Source: Limnephilus marmoratus
Taxonomy: Eukaryota > Arthropoda > Insecta > Trichoptera > Limnephilidae
Assembly: GCA_917880885.1 (NCBI GenBank)
Contig: OU862915.1
Span: forward strand, 39,750,676 to 39,814,675
Length of the DNA: 64,000 nt
Direction of reading: 5' to 3'
The position numbers and the translations under genes are program-made. Shown one piece after another: positions 39,106-50,534 of the stretch (the stretch's first letter is position 1; each line of letters starts with the position of its first letter). The notes under the pieces are model-generated. The model was not told the DNA's origin and ran no database searches. It saw only the letters and a list, made by a program, of their open reading frames with translations.

Positions 39106-40527
39106 CCTTTGGTACGTTAGGTAATATACTAGTAGTAGGTTAAAAGTAGACCTCGCGACCAAAAAGGTGTGTTTCTAATTTTCTCTTATTTAATAAAACA
39201 ATTCCAAATTTACCTCTGAAGTCATTAAATTTAAGATTTTAGTTAAGCAGTTGGTTCTAGTACGTAATATACTTAAATACCTACGTAGTTAATTGTAAGC
39301 CATATATTTTAGGCAACATTTTTTATTCAAAGTAAGGAATTGCACAATTTTATAAAATAAAATTTTTAGTCAAAAGAAACGTCACATCTCAGTGACAATT
39401 ATATAGTTCAAACAGGCAGACAGGTACCATATAGGTAATGAAAAAGTGAGAATAAGAAGGAACAAATAAAATTTTCACTAAACCATAGTCACCTAATGAA
39501 AGTAAAGCTTGTTTGAATAATAAAGTGAAATCAGCAGATTTTCGAAAACTGAACCGAAAAACAAATTTACAGGCCACATGAAATGCCAAAACGGTTGAGT
39601 TTAAGCAAAATTTCGCTACGCTTAGCCAATTACACATAAAATTATGTCTCGAGGACCCGATTTGCACATAAAACCTGTATTCGAGATTGAATATACTCGT
39701 ACCAAATTTATATTTAAGATCTCACTCAAAATGGCGCTATAAAAATAATCCATGTATTTGCGCAAGTACCGCGGGCGACTACTCGTGTCTACGAAAACGA
39801 GGGGGGTGAATAGCGCCAGCCTAGAAACTTTGTCATATTCGTAGCTCGATCATTTTACACCGCCAGGCCGGGTAACTTTGATCGCGGCATTATTATGTTC
39901 CACTACACATTACGGCACATCTGCAGCACCAACAGCTGCATAGGGTCGCCCCCCGATCGGCCCATGCCCTTGCCTACGTTATAAAAAAAAAACACCTGGC
40001 ACGCGATAATCTATCTTGGGCACGAGATCGCAATGGCCAATTTTGAAACAAACTACGTACCCAGGCACTCATTATTTAATTTATTATACTAAAAAAACGA
40101 ATCGAGCCAAATGAGCTATAAATAATCAAGAATAAATTGACAAAGAAATGCCGCTGATAGCACTGTTCTAGTACCCTCTCCATTAATTTATTTTAATTTT
40201 TTAATTTCTCGTAAATGATGCATTTGTTAGAAGAAAAGAGAGATGGTGTTAAGTATTCTCAGTGGCAGTGGAGGTTATCCACCTCTTACCCGCCCTGGTA
40301 TAAGTAACAGATGGTTACTCCTTCAAGGCTCTCGCAAGATTCTAATTTTTTTGTTAAACGAAGATACATTTATTTATTTTGAACGAATCTAGACCTCCAG
40401 TGTCCTAGCATACGTTGTTAGTAAGCAGTATGAAAGTGTTTAACAGGAAAAAACAAATAACATTCTCAGTGGCAGGAATATAACACAGTACGCATATAAT
40501 AATGCTAGTGACTTAACCTAACCTAAA
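39106..40527. other. Unassigned, with repeat U remnant and an unexplained GC-richer block
   Basis: 39375-39670 is a diverged relative of 28310-28520 (AAAACGGTTGAGTTTAAGCA, TTTCGCTACGCTTAGCCAAT). 39755-39965 is unusually GC-rich (CAAGTACCGCGGGCGACTAC, CCGCCAGGCCGGGTAACTTT) but gives no ORF or domain that I recognise. The 92-codon minus ORF (39389-39667) lies within repeat U. Confidence 0.4.
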
Positions 40528-40690
40528 CATCACTCCGTTTAGGCAGAGAGAATGGACCGCCAAACAACTCGGTCTTGGCACACACTCCTTGTTTCATTCA
40601 TATTCATACATCGTTTCATACTTTTCTGTTATTCCGGTTTCTGACAAGGCTCGACTGAAGCATTTGGATCATTTGATCGAGCCTTGCCGT
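40528..40690 (-). mobile_element. LINE remnant (family of 11310-11631)
   Basis: The minus strand carries the 3' UTR words GGAGTGTGTGCCAAGACCGA and GTTGTTTGGCGGTCCATTCT, plus a diverged coding end (LDQMIQM...NRNNRKV) matching the 11310-11537 frame. It abuts element Y copy 8. Confidence 0.6.
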
Positions 40691-40945
40691 ACCGCCGCCC
40701 CGGGAATCATTTATTGGATAACGAATACCTCTGCCATTAGTCATCTCAAGTGGTTCGCAACGTTTGGTGACTTAGTAAGGGTGCCCGGGGTGTTGGAGTG
40801 AGGTTTGTTCGGATCTTGGTGGCGGATGCGTCTGTCCACCACCAGGAGCTCTATTGACCTCTCCAGCAGGACTCTTCCGGAATATCGCCTTGCACTGCAA
40901 TGGGAGGGACTCATAACTCACACCCGGACACAATGACTGGTTAGG
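40683..40945 (+). mobile_element. SINE-like element Y, copy 8 (3'-truncated)
   Basis: GTACCGCCGCCCCGGGAATC, TGGTTCGCAACGTTTGGTGA, GAGCTCTATTGACCTCTCCA and CATAACTCACACCCGGACAC follow the Y body. The hairpin tail is absent: sequence changes at about 40942. Confidence 0.65.
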
Positions 40946-41691
40946 TTACTTAGAATTAAGATACGATAAAGATATTTATTGATATCTACAAATAAGAAAA
41001 CAAGAAGAGTAAAAAAATTATACGAAAAATATTTTTTAAGCTCACTTTAAGACGGTTTAAAGTTAAGAATCGTGTTAAATTATTTTATGCAGGTATTAAA
41101 TAATAAATTATGAATTACGGGAAACAATTTAAAATTGATACAAATAGTGAGAGAAAACATTGTCTTTGTATTGTAAGAGTTAAGATTAAAATCTATTTTT
41201 TCTATCAGCGTGACCTTATTAATAAATTAATGCACAAACCTCATACTTGAAATTTTTTATTCTTCATTTTAGTATTTACTGAAAAGAGTTAGTAAGCGAC
41301 ATAATCGCGTGTGTTCACGTTCATAACATGCTTTGAACAAACTAAAAGTATGACATTTCTGACACTGCAAAATAAAATGAAAATGCAGTCCTCGTAATTT
41401 GACCATTTGTGCAGAAGGCAATAGGGTTTAAAATTGCGTGAATAAGAGTGGGTGTGTTAAGGGTTTTTTGCCATTGTTAGTGAGGGGAAACGGTGAATTA
41501 AAAGCAATAATGATATACTCAGGGGATGTTTTTTAATATAAATATGAGTGCAAAAGTGGCTCTTATTTGAAAGATCACCAGGTTCTCATGAAACTTCATA
41601 AAAATTCATAACAAGTTTGCGTTTTCGCAATATCTTATTCCGGGAAATTGGAAAAAAATATTTCTGTTAAAATTCTTACATAATTTATTTC
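40946..41691. other. Unassigned AT-rich sequence
   Basis: No gene or repeat recognised. Confidence 0.35.
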
Positions 41692-41845
41692 ATACTAGCG
41701 AGTTCCCGGCATGCGTTGCAAAGCCACTTAAATAAATAAATTGTTTCTTCCTGCGTGTCCTTTCCCATTGGCCCTCATTTCTCTACCTCGTCCCCTTCCC
41801 CCCCCCGCGTTCCCCCTCCAACGTCCACGCCTTTCCCCGGGTCAC
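41692..41845 (+). mobile_element. Dispersed repeat Z, head only
   Basis: CTAGCGAGTTCCCGGCATGC, TTGTTTCTTCCTGCGTGTCC and a C-rich tract match the first ~150 bases of the copies at 20689 and 29047. The rest is missing. Confidence 0.6.
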
Positions 41846-41934
41846 GGTGGATGCTAAACTATATGAAATATACTCACTAGCATGTGTCGCTCTCCATAGG
41901 GAGAAAACAAATGGCCTTATATTTAAACGCCCGG

Positions 41935-42484
41935 GGTCTCAAAAGTTTCGTATGATCTGTAGCTATTCGAAAACGTAAAAAAAATTAAATTATTGTTCAC
42001 TATTAGCCCACTAAAATGGCCGGAAGTTTCGAAAAAAAATATATTTCGTGATTTGGAAAAAAATAAAACAAAGGGTTCATGTTTTATATTTTGTACCAAA
42101 CTTATTTTTCATTACATAACTGCAGTACAAAGAACCAAAAATAATTTTTTTTTAAACATATGTGATGTTTTGGGTAAAAAAATAAAAGGGGAAAATAACA
42201 CTTTTTCTGGATAAAATCAGAATTCTTGTTGACTTACTTGTATTCATAAAGTTGAACTTTTTTTTCATTTTTGTCAGCTATAAGCATTTTTTAATAATAA
42301 ACAAACGTTAAAAGGTTAGATTACTGAAATTTTTTTTTATTGAAAATTTAAAAAAAAAAGAATTTAGGTTTGTTTTCTGATTTTCAAAGCATTTTAGTTG
42401 GCTAATAACCATTTAAAATTTTTTTTATTTAAATGCAGTTCTCATTTTCTTTGCAAGACGCAACTTTTGAGACCCCGGGCGTTT
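41935..42484. mobile_element. MITE with CGCCCGGGGTCTCAAAAGTT inverted ends
   Basis: The ends ACGCCCGGGGTCTCAAAAGT (41937) and, inverted, ACTTTTGAGACCCCGGGCGT (to 42482) are perfect over 21 bases. The 500-bp interior is AT-rich and non-coding. No convincing target duplication was found, so the superfamily is open. Confidence 0.7.
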
Positions 42485-42547
42485 CTGAATTCAAAAGTTG
42501 AAATAATTGACACACGCAAATATTCACTTTTCAACAGACGTAAGGCG

Positions 42548-42957
42548 TAAGAAGATGGAGAGATACGAAATTACGAATGTTAGAGGAGAGCGCTAACATT
42601 TACAGCAACAAAATCGATGCGAAAATTGAGAAAATGTTTAATAAAACACGACTCGTTTAAAATAGAGCAAAAATTTCGCGGGCATTGTCTTAAACAGCAT
42701 TTAAAGAAACACTGTGATTTTTTTCATACATATGACTTGTAAAATAACTGAAACAAACTTGTTTATAATAATTTTTAGAGCATACTTTGCGATTTTTTTT
42801 CTATCGAGGGAATTTTATATAATTGGCGTTTCGGCACGGGCAATGTCTAGATATTATCTTCAAGAATAACGTGTATTTTTTTAAGAGCTTTAAAACTTAA
42901 CATGTTTAAGGGAGATATGTAAGAAATCGGTAGTAATTCGGGTAGCGGGCCCTTAAA
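42548..42957. repeat. ~400-bp direct repeat R, copy 2
   Basis: Partner of 38710-39105, 3.84 kb downstream, same orientation. It has small indels (for example an extra AATTGAG at about 42627). Confidence 0.75.
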
Positions 42958-43576
42958 CAGAAAACGCCCCATTTCAGGAATAATAATAAATAACGTTATA
43001 TTTATATAGCGCAATTTTGTGACATTTCACTCCAAGTGCGCTTAAAAATAATCGTACAGTGCTCCTATAATATAGAGAAAAATAAAAGAATATACAGTAT
43101 TTACAAAACAATGACAAGAGAACAAAATTAACAAAGACAGTGCTGTTATAGCACACACAGGACAATAATAATAATAGACAATAACGGTGCTATGTAACAC
43201 AGGACAAAACAAGAACTTTAAACTAAAATATAATATACTAACAGAAAGGCAGTTTGTGTTCAGAAATGAGAAATATTCTGACATAAATTCGGATACCAAA
43301 CATAAAAATACAATTATAAGGAAACCGAAACCAAACAATTACGGGAAACTCGAGAACATGGCTTATTATTATTACGTATATTGAAAAGATGATGGATTCA
43401 TGAATGGTATATTTTAAATAATTTTGTTTTTAAATCCCGTTTAAATTCAGCCAAGACAGATTTATTCGGCCTTCAATAAAGCCTCGCCACTTGAGCTGGT
43501 ATAACTCCAAGCAACTCAATGGAATCAACGTTGAGAGCGATTCTTCATGTTTTTAATTTATTTATTTTTTATATAT
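42958..43576. other. Unassigned sequence
   Basis: TTATATAGCGCAATTTTGTG followed by AAGTGCGCTT (43011-43045) resembles a word found in many animal repeats. Several short ORFs overlap on both strands, with no domain. Nothing supports a gene. Confidence 0.3.
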
Positions 43577-43705
43577 GAATACCGCACAAAAGCCCCAACT
43601 GCTCCCATCTGGAGCCAGTGAGACTATGGCATCCCCAGTTAGGGTACGTTGTGAGGAGGTAGAAGGGAGGGGAAGGAGACGGTGAGAGGAAGTACCTGTA
43701 ATGTA
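43577..43705 (-). mobile_element. SINE X, 3' fragment
   Basis: On the plus strand: GAATACCGCACAAAAGCCCC, CTGGAGCCAGTGAGACTATG, GGCATCCCCAGTTAGGGTAC. This is the 3' tail of family X in reverse, truncated in the C-rich part. Confidence 0.65.
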
Positions 43706-44052
43706 AGGTGTAATAAACAGTTATTCATTTCTTTTAGCAGAGATCAGACACGTTTGATTTGTAGACATGCTGTTGTTGACTAGAATGGCCTGACTTCACG
43801 CTCGAACACCTAGAAAGGTTCAAACAAAACGTTCAGAGCAATTCAGATTCAGTTCATCTACACTGGTTGGGGGCTGTCGAAAACAAAATCTCGGATTCTG
43901 TCACTCGATATGAAAAAAATAAGGTGAGTCCCAATAAATATCATTGTAATAAGCCCGCATTAATTAAAAATATTAATACGCTACTCAACTTCAACTATAA
44001 TAACGTCTTGTGTTTCGTATTCTTGTTAACAATGTTTCAATAACCCCAAGGT

Positions 44053-44169
44053 TTGGTAAAAAGAAAACATAGTAGGTATCAGTACAGATCCTTGGGGAAC
44101 GCCTGCATTAATTAAAAACAGAAAACTCTCCAAAACTTCAACAATACATGCAAATTTCACTGTATCAAA
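44053..44169 (-). pseudogene. LINE reverse-transcriptase core fragment
   Basis: The minus strand translates as FDTVKFACIVEVLESFL, then INAGVPQGSVLIPTMFSFYQ. The A-G-V-P-Q-G-S-x-L-x-P block is a conserved motif of LINE RTs. It is normally about 60-70 residues after the FDTV motif, so an internal deletion has occurred. A diverged second copy is at 45990-46078. Confidence 0.6.
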
Positions 44170-45348
44170 ACCCTAAATAAATAATAAAAATACAGCAATA
44201 AACCTTTATAAAACATGTCAAAGTAAGTAGGTACAAGAAAATAACCCACGCGCCAAAACCGCTCGAGCGATATTTAGTCAATATAAAGTTTAAAGTCTAT
44301 AAAATTCTGTTCCATAGAAATGTGTATACGCACAAAATAGATTCTCTTAGCGTGCATTGTGTGTTTTTTGCGTGCTGCACGCGTGCGCGGGCGGGTGCAT
44401 GAAACGGAAAGGTGCAAGTTGCGAGGTTCAACGCGGCACAGATAATAATGATTATTGTTACCATGTTCTAGGTACTCAAGATAATAACAGTGACAGTGTT
44501 ACCAAGGACGTAAATATTTCCAACAATCAAGTTTTTTTTAACAAATGCGACAAGCAAATTTCGAGATAAGGAATAGGCATTATTTAATTCACGTGAATGA
44601 CACCGAGAAGTTCTTATAAATAACTAGCTTTACTAGTCTTGCAAAGAGATTAGAAAAGGAAATATGGAATAAGCAGAACAGGTCATATCTTATTTTTTGA
44701 GAGCTAAATGGATATTTCGAAGTACATCTCTTCCAAGCACACAGATTTTTGCTTCATAGTTAAATGGAAATGTAGCATTTTTTGTTACCTACCGTTATTT
44801 GTTGTTATTACATAATTATAAAATTGTATTTATTTATATCCATTATTTTCCCACATCAATAACAAAAATGGTCTCTAAAGTACAAAGTTGAGTGGAACTT
44901 TATTTAAATAAAATTTCATTTTTTTTACTTTTTAGATTATTTGGTAAGTAGGTAAAGGTCCAAAGTTGATTAACTAATGAAACTTCAACAAAAAATCGTA
45001 GCAGGTACAGATTTTAATTACACCGAAAATATTATAAAGATGGTGTAAAGGGACGTGACAACTGATAAAACCAGTGATTAGTATTATTTGGCGAAAAATG
45101 GTAAATGAAATTTTGGTCTCCGGTGACTTTATAAAGTTTTTTTTTCAACTAAATATATTTTAAAAAATCAGTAGGCATTGGACAGATAGAATCGGGTGAG
45201 GGATTGGGTAGTCAGGTGATGACTTGTGGATGAATATTTAGCGGAGAGAAGAGGGAAGAGGATGAATCACTGGTTAAAGTAAGTCAAGTAAGTCCCCCAA
45301 CATCCTGTATATTGTACAGTTGTATCAAGTCTTATATCTTCAAGGCCA
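44170..45348. other. Unassigned, with a diverged repeat at 45050-45235
   Basis: About 45095-45235 (AATGAAATTTTGGTCTCCGG, AGGCATTGGACAGATAGAAT) resembles 30098-30190. The remainder, including a GC-rich spot at 44370-44440, is not assigned. Confidence 0.35.
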
Positions 45349-45504
45349 AGACTAAGATGGAGCGACAACGTCCTCAAAGACATATCTATCTTGGAGCTTC
45401 CAAACTGGAGAGAGCTGGCACAAAACCGAGATGAGTGGAGGAAGATTCTTGAGGAGGCCAAGACCCACCAGGGGTTGTAGAGCCAATAGTGATGATGATG
45501 ATGT
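45349..45504 (+). mobile_element. 5'-truncated LINE end with (GAT)n tail
   Basis: The frame to the TAG at 45478-45480 reads RLRWSDNVLKDISILELPNW, then RELAQNRDEWRKILEEAKTH and QGL. The block 'NWRE-A-DR-EWR-I-EEAKTH-GL' is the usual end of a widespread RTE-like LINE group. The 3' end is AGCCAATAGTGATGATGATGATG-like, i.e. a GAT microsatellite tail. A second, shorter copy is at 56426-56502. Confidence 0.8.
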
Positions 45505-45989
45505 ATCAGGTCTATACTGGTTACCCTACATTATTAATTAAACGTAGGTAGGTTCTATTTTATTAGAATCGTATTATTTCTGGAAGCCTGGGTATATAAT
45601 ATTTATATTGGGTCAAATTGTAAGGGTTGATAAAATCAACAACCCGCAATGTTAATACTAAACGGGGGTGTCAGAATATCAATTCATATTCAGAATTTTA
45701 TCGTTCGGTGTATCAGGCAACAAAGGAATAATCGATAATCAATTCCTATTCACGGGATAGGCAGATGTTTGGTGAGTTTCATTCAATGTGAAATTCACCA
45801 CTCGCTGGGCTGACTCATAGGGCCTCTAGATAACAAAATCTTACATTCTGTAATTTTGTATAAATAAAACATATCAGTACATGTCACTGTGGTACGCCTG
45901 TATTAAAAAAACATATTAATATACTACTGAACTTCAATAATAATCACGTCTTGTGTTTCATATTCTTTTTAACAATGTTTTAATAACTC

Positions 45990-46078
45990 TTAAGATTTGG
46001 CACAAAGAAAACAGGGTAGGTCTTAATATAGATCCTCGGGGAATGCTTGCATTAATGAAAAACAGAAAACTTTAGTAA
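45990..46078 (-). pseudogene. Second LINE RT core fragment
   Basis: The minus strand reads SIPRGSILRPTLFSLCQILR, the diverged counterpart of the AGVPQGSVL block at 44053-44169. Surrounding bases 45820-46160 also align with 43880-44190 at low identity, so the two are old copies of one element. Confidence 0.5.
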
Positions 46079-46319
46079 GAAAGATTACAATACGAACGCA
46101 TTTAAAATGGATATAAATATCAATTGAATAACCCAAACAAGTATAAAAAACATTTGCAATAATAAATTTCCATAAATTGTACTTACTTAGTGCAAAAAAT
46201 AACCAAAACGCCAAAATAGTCCAAACGAAATTCAGTTCAATTCCAAACTAGTTTGAAAAACTTTCGATACCATCGATGTGCGCAAATACGTTTCAAGGTG
46301 TCCTATTTAAAAAGATTTA

Positions 46320-46500
46320 CCTGTACCCGACTACGTGGTCACTACATCACATTAGATGTAACTGAAGCCACTTCCAACAACTTGGAGTTTTAATAATTAC
46401 GGTCTTGCACTAGGGCTAGGAATAGAGATGATACTATCTTCCACTCCAAAACAAGTTGTCAATCTTGAGAGACGCGGCACAAATACGATAAATATGATTG
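46320..46500 (-). mobile_element. Eroded SINE X fragment
   Basis: GATACTATCTTCCACTCCAA and GCGGCACAAATACGATAAAT match the middle of family X; the rest is poorly preserved. Confidence 0.4.
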
Positions 46501-47719
46501 CTTAAAATTGAACGCCTTCAACGTATAATATTTACCAAAGAGAGAAACAAATATCACAAAAGAGGAAGTGCCCGTTTGTTCAATTTGTGTATCAAAGTGA
46601 GTTTAAATAATACACATATTACTGAAAACAATACAACATGTGGTAAGCCGGGAACTCCACGAGCCAAACATCCTAAAACACAATGAACCCAAAAAAAAAT
46701 TGAATCGATAACAAAAAAGCCTCTTCTCGAAATATTAACCTTTTTTGTTGCTGTCTGGAGCTTTTTAATCAATGGCTTCAACGCAGTTCACCCAGAAGGT
46801 TTTTTTTATAATTTCCAATAAAGAAATTTGATATTATGAACAAAATTATTGCTTCGCGGGGTGAAATGTGAATGAATTATTTGTATCAAAGTTAACACAT
46901 GTTATATTTTAGATCTTTTAGGGAATCGGTAATCCTGGAACAAGGATTATAATATTATACAGCAGAACTACATTTTTTCTATACATATTTATTATGATAA
47001 GTGATAAGTAACAAATTTATTGTACCGATGGTTTTTGCTCTGCCTGTTTTACTGCGACGACTTCCATGAACGAAAATACTAAACTAGGGTGTGATTTCTG
47101 TGAATCACTTAATTTTAATGAGCATACGTATTTCGTATAGAAATTATAATATACACAAATAAATTAAATATAACATAAATAAATTCCTACCTACGTTACA
47201 ATGTTCATATTATCTAAGAAACATTCATGTGGATGTGGCAAAGCCCGATGGGGGTGAAAGATCTTAACGAAAACCAAAACAAACAAAAAGAAGAAGCGTT
47301 TTGCGATATGAACACCCATATAACAACCTCCTACCACTATCGTCTTCACACTTTGTTACAACACGAGGCTTTGTTATTATTTGTTTATGTTTATGCAAAA
47401 ATAAACACTCGGAGGTGCCCGCATTATTGCGTGTGGTTGTCAGAAGCAAAGAGATAGCTTCGAGTACAATTTATGCGGGCAAACAAAAATATCTCTCGGT
47501 ACAACTAATGAGCTTTGATCCGTGGTGCATGTGCGGCAAAAATAAGCATAGTACATGCCAAATTTTAATACCGACCTGAATTTGATAATGAAATCGTCGG
47601 AATAGGCGAGTTTAAGTTTCTCCGGAAAGCGGCATGCCTCCTCGCCCACGCCGTTCTCTGTCGCACGTATTTTTCTCTTTCGGTTTCGGTCATTACATGT
47701 AAAGTCATATACGTCCGTA
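46501..47719. other. Unassigned sequence
   Basis: Short ORFs on both strands, none with a domain that I recognise. The region 47227-47580 is somewhat GC-richer and has three overlapping ORFs of 61-92 codons; mutual overlap and lack of motifs argue against a gene. Confidence 0.35.
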
Positions 47720-48010
47720 AGGGGCCGTTCAAGTATTACGTAACGCACTTGGGGGGGGGGGGAGGGGGGGTTCAAACAACGCGAAATCTCTTGTTTTATT
47801 TATTACCGCAAACGCGATTAAAACATGAAAAAAGGTATTTAAGCGACTTTCCAGCACTTAATTGTGACTTTCAGGTAAAAATTGTCACTTGGGCGTTACG
47901 TAACGTTTGGGGGGGGGGGGGCTACGGAAAAACGTTACGGCGCGTTACATGGGGGAAGGGGGGGTCAAAAATCTTCAAAAATTGCGTTACGTAATACTTG
48001 AACGCCCCCT
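47720..48010. mobile_element. MITE, subfamily C
   Basis: Ends AGGGGCCGTTCAAGTATTAC (left) and its complement (right, one mismatch over 27 bases) carry TACGT at positions 18-22. The core holds G runs (47751-47769 and 47909-47921) and an internal extra copy of the GGGCGTTACGTAACG end at 47891-47906. The 12-bp word AAAGTCATATAC occurs 7 bases left of the element and again directly at its right edge. Confidence 0.75.
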
Positions 48011-48022
48011 AAAGTCATATAC

Positions 48023-48504
48023 CTGCACGAGAATGGATCGTATCAAGTTCAGGGCGGCATTAAAGTTTGGCATGTACTGTAGCAACCTTATTTTATTTAT
48101 AGAAAGACCAACTTTAACTGTCTTGAGGTGATTTTTTTTCAACAAAAACCCCGAAGTATACATTTTTGTTCAATAATTTATATTCACAAACCGCGAATAG
48201 GTACCATTAAAATTACATGCAGAATTAAAGTGCATTTTGCTAATTCTGATCATCGCACTAAATATGTGAAATTGTAATATTTATTCGTTTACAATTATTG
48301 AGTGTAAAAACGATCTAAAACCGAATATTCATAAACGGTTCCAACTGACTACAACGTCGAAAAAGTAGAAGACGCTACTGGCCGGTAAGACTGCTGTCAC
48401 CGCAGGCGTTGGCCGGTGTGTCGTCAAGAACGCCATACTAGGAAACAAAAACACGTAGTTTTTTTATTAAAATATAATTTTTTTTTATAATTCCCAGAAC
48501 TAGA
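48023..48504. other. Unassigned sequence
   Basis: AT-rich, no recognisable element or gene. Confidence 0.3.
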
Positions 48505-48640
48505 AGCGTCGCAGATAGGTGGCTTGGATGAAAAAACCGGCGGTAATTTCAAAAGCATGTGTAAAGAGAGGATGGACCTGCAATGGACAGAGGCCGCTGA
48601 AGGAGCACAATACAGGGACGCCTGGAGGTGCCCTGTGTAA
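48505..48640 (+). pseudogene. Possible LINE C-terminal remnant
   Basis: The frame reads KSMCKERMDLQWTEAAEGAQ, then YRDAWRCPV and a stop. The spacing of W, AA-(E/D), and the final WR resembles the end of LINE RT proteins (W--AA-DR--WR). The match is short and therefore tentative. Confidence 0.4.
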
Positions 48641-48659
48641 GCGATGGGTCCCAACCTGT

Positions 48660-48870
48660 ATAGGGCTAAAGGGAAAATGATAAGATGACCAAACCGACAA
48701 TATTAGAATTCTCCTTACTCCCATTAAAAAAATCTGCTATTTTAGCTTGTCCAATAATGGAGGACTTTGCTGGCAGTAGACTTAGCTAGCAGAGGAATTA
48801 TCTAGCAAATGACTTAGTTAGCAGAGGACTTAACTAGCAGAGGGCAGAAGGGAAAAAGATAAGATGACCA
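48660..48870. repeat. ~110-bp duplicated segment flanking minisatellite blocks
   Basis: AAAATGATAAGATGACCAAA, CGACAATATTAGAATTCTCC and TTACTCCCATTAAAAAAATC at 48668 recur almost exactly at 48852-48960. Both copies lead into TTTGCTGGCAGTAGA and then AGCAGAGG repeats, so a block containing unique sequence plus repeats was duplicated. Confidence 0.8.
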
Positions 48871-49235
48871 AATCGACAATATTAAAATTCTCCTTACTCC
48901 CATTAAAAAAATCTGCCATTTTAGCTTGTCCAATAATGGATGTCTTTGCTGGCAGTAGATTTATCTAGCAGAGGAAGTAGCTAGCAGAGGAAGTAGCTAG
49001 CAGAGGAATTATCTAGCAAATGACTTGGCTAGCAGAGGACTTAACTAGCAGAGGACTTAACTAGCAGAGGACGTAGCTAGCAGATAACTTAGCAGAGGAC
49101 TTAGCTAGCAGGAGTATTAGCAAGGACAGGAAGTAGCTAGCAGAGTATTTAGCTAGCAGATATTGTGGCTAGCAGAGGACTTAGCTAGCAGAGGAAATAG
49201 CTATCAGATGACATAGCTAGCAAAGACCAGTTTCC
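48760..49235. repeat. 16-bp minisatellite (consensus near AGCAGAGGACTTAGCT)
   Basis: About 25 units of 16 bases with variants GGAAGTAGCT, GGAATTATCT and GACTTAACT, in two blocks (48775-48845 and 48965-49230) separated by the 110-bp duplicated segment. Each unit junction creates GCTAGC. No coding role is evident. Confidence 0.85.
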
Positions 49236-49636
49236 ACGAGTCCATTTAAATAGGACCTTAGAAGCAGAACTAAGAGATCTAGTTTGAATATAAAAAAAGC
49301 AAGTCTTACAACATTCTGACCGCAACCCCGATGGAAGCTACGACCTGCACGCAATAAACTTCAGAACTATAAATATTTGCAGAGTTTTAAGTACGTTTTA
49401 AAGAGAATATTAAAATTTGATCCATTGTTCCCATCGACCAAGTATTATCATATCGATGATTGTTCCCAATCTTTTTGAATGTAACAACCCAAACTTCAGA
49501 ATTTAAAAGGCGTTATTTACTAATTGTTCATTCTATAATAACCGAATTGTGAGTACATATTTATTTTTTTACAAATCATCGAGGAGAATCAAATAAATAA
49601 ATAATCAAATAAATCAAACAAATAAATCAAATAAGC

Positions 49637-50164
49637 TTTGGACAAAGACACTACCAATATCACGCTATAAAAGCATTCAACAGTCTAACACTTGAAAATA
49701 AAATTGAGGAAAACAAAAATAAATTCCGACACAAAATTACAAAATGGATTAAAGACCAAAATAGACAATACTACCAAAATATCATAGCATAAAATATAAA
49801 AAAAAATTTAAGTAACACACAAAACCAACTTAAAACACAAACACACAATACTTATTAAAAATATCGTTTTTAACCTTATACATATAATATTATTTATTTT
49901 CAAATTTACATTAATTTTAAATCTCTACTTTTTAAGTTTAATTTATCTTAATCATATGTTTTTTTATTTACTTTATTCCGTTTTTTCACCAATATTATTT
50001 ATATGTATTGTATAATTTTGTGTATAATTTATGTGTATAATTTTGTATATGAAATGGAGGCCTCAGCACGGGTAAACCACCCAGTGAGGACAACATCATT
50101 GAATTGTTTTTTTTATAATGTAAATATATTGCATCAAATAAAATAAAAAATAAATAAAATAAAG
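49637..50164 (+). mobile_element. 5'-truncated LINE with intact C-terminal frame and AATAAA-rich tail
   Basis: The frame 49637-49792 (51 codons and stop) encodes FGQRHYQYHAIKAFNSLTLE, then NKIEENKNKFRHKITKWIKD. This is the 'YG-RS-----AI--FN-LP--I------FK--L--WL' end of Jockey-group proteins. The 3' UTR (to about 50100) contains GGAGGCCTCAGCACGGGTAA and CACCCAGTGAGGACAACATC and closes with AATAAAATAAAAAATAAATA. The related end at 51180-51352 shares this UTR pattern. Confidence 0.7.
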
Positions 50165-50534
50165 CAGAAATTTGATAATGTAAGAAGGCAGCAAAACCTC
50201 CCGAAAGGAGTGCTGCGGCGTTATGAAATTTACACAGCAATTACAGTTTAAAAAAATAAGGCAACGCAACTATTTTAAGATCGCCACGTCATTTAAATCC
50301 CGAGCTATAGAGCTTTGAAGTAATTTTAAATTTTTCAAAAATGTAAAAAAAAAATTGAAACTTGGGCGAAGCTATATACATAGAACTACTTATAGTGATT
50401 TTAGTGTACATCGGTAACTACATTAAACACATTTTAAGTTTCTGATTGCAATAAGCCCATGTGCGTACATGATGCATAAAAAGGGGATTAATGACTCCGT
50501 GGTTTTTTTTACTTTTTTTTTTTTAAAAGAATTC

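Noticed and set aside
47227..47775. Cluster of ORFs of 61-111 codons on both strands
   Set aside because: They overlap one another, have no motifs, and partly cover the MITE subfamily C end.
48760..49235. Possible CRISPR-like array
   Set aside because: The units are a continuous 16-bp minisatellite with no spacers, in eukaryotic DNA.
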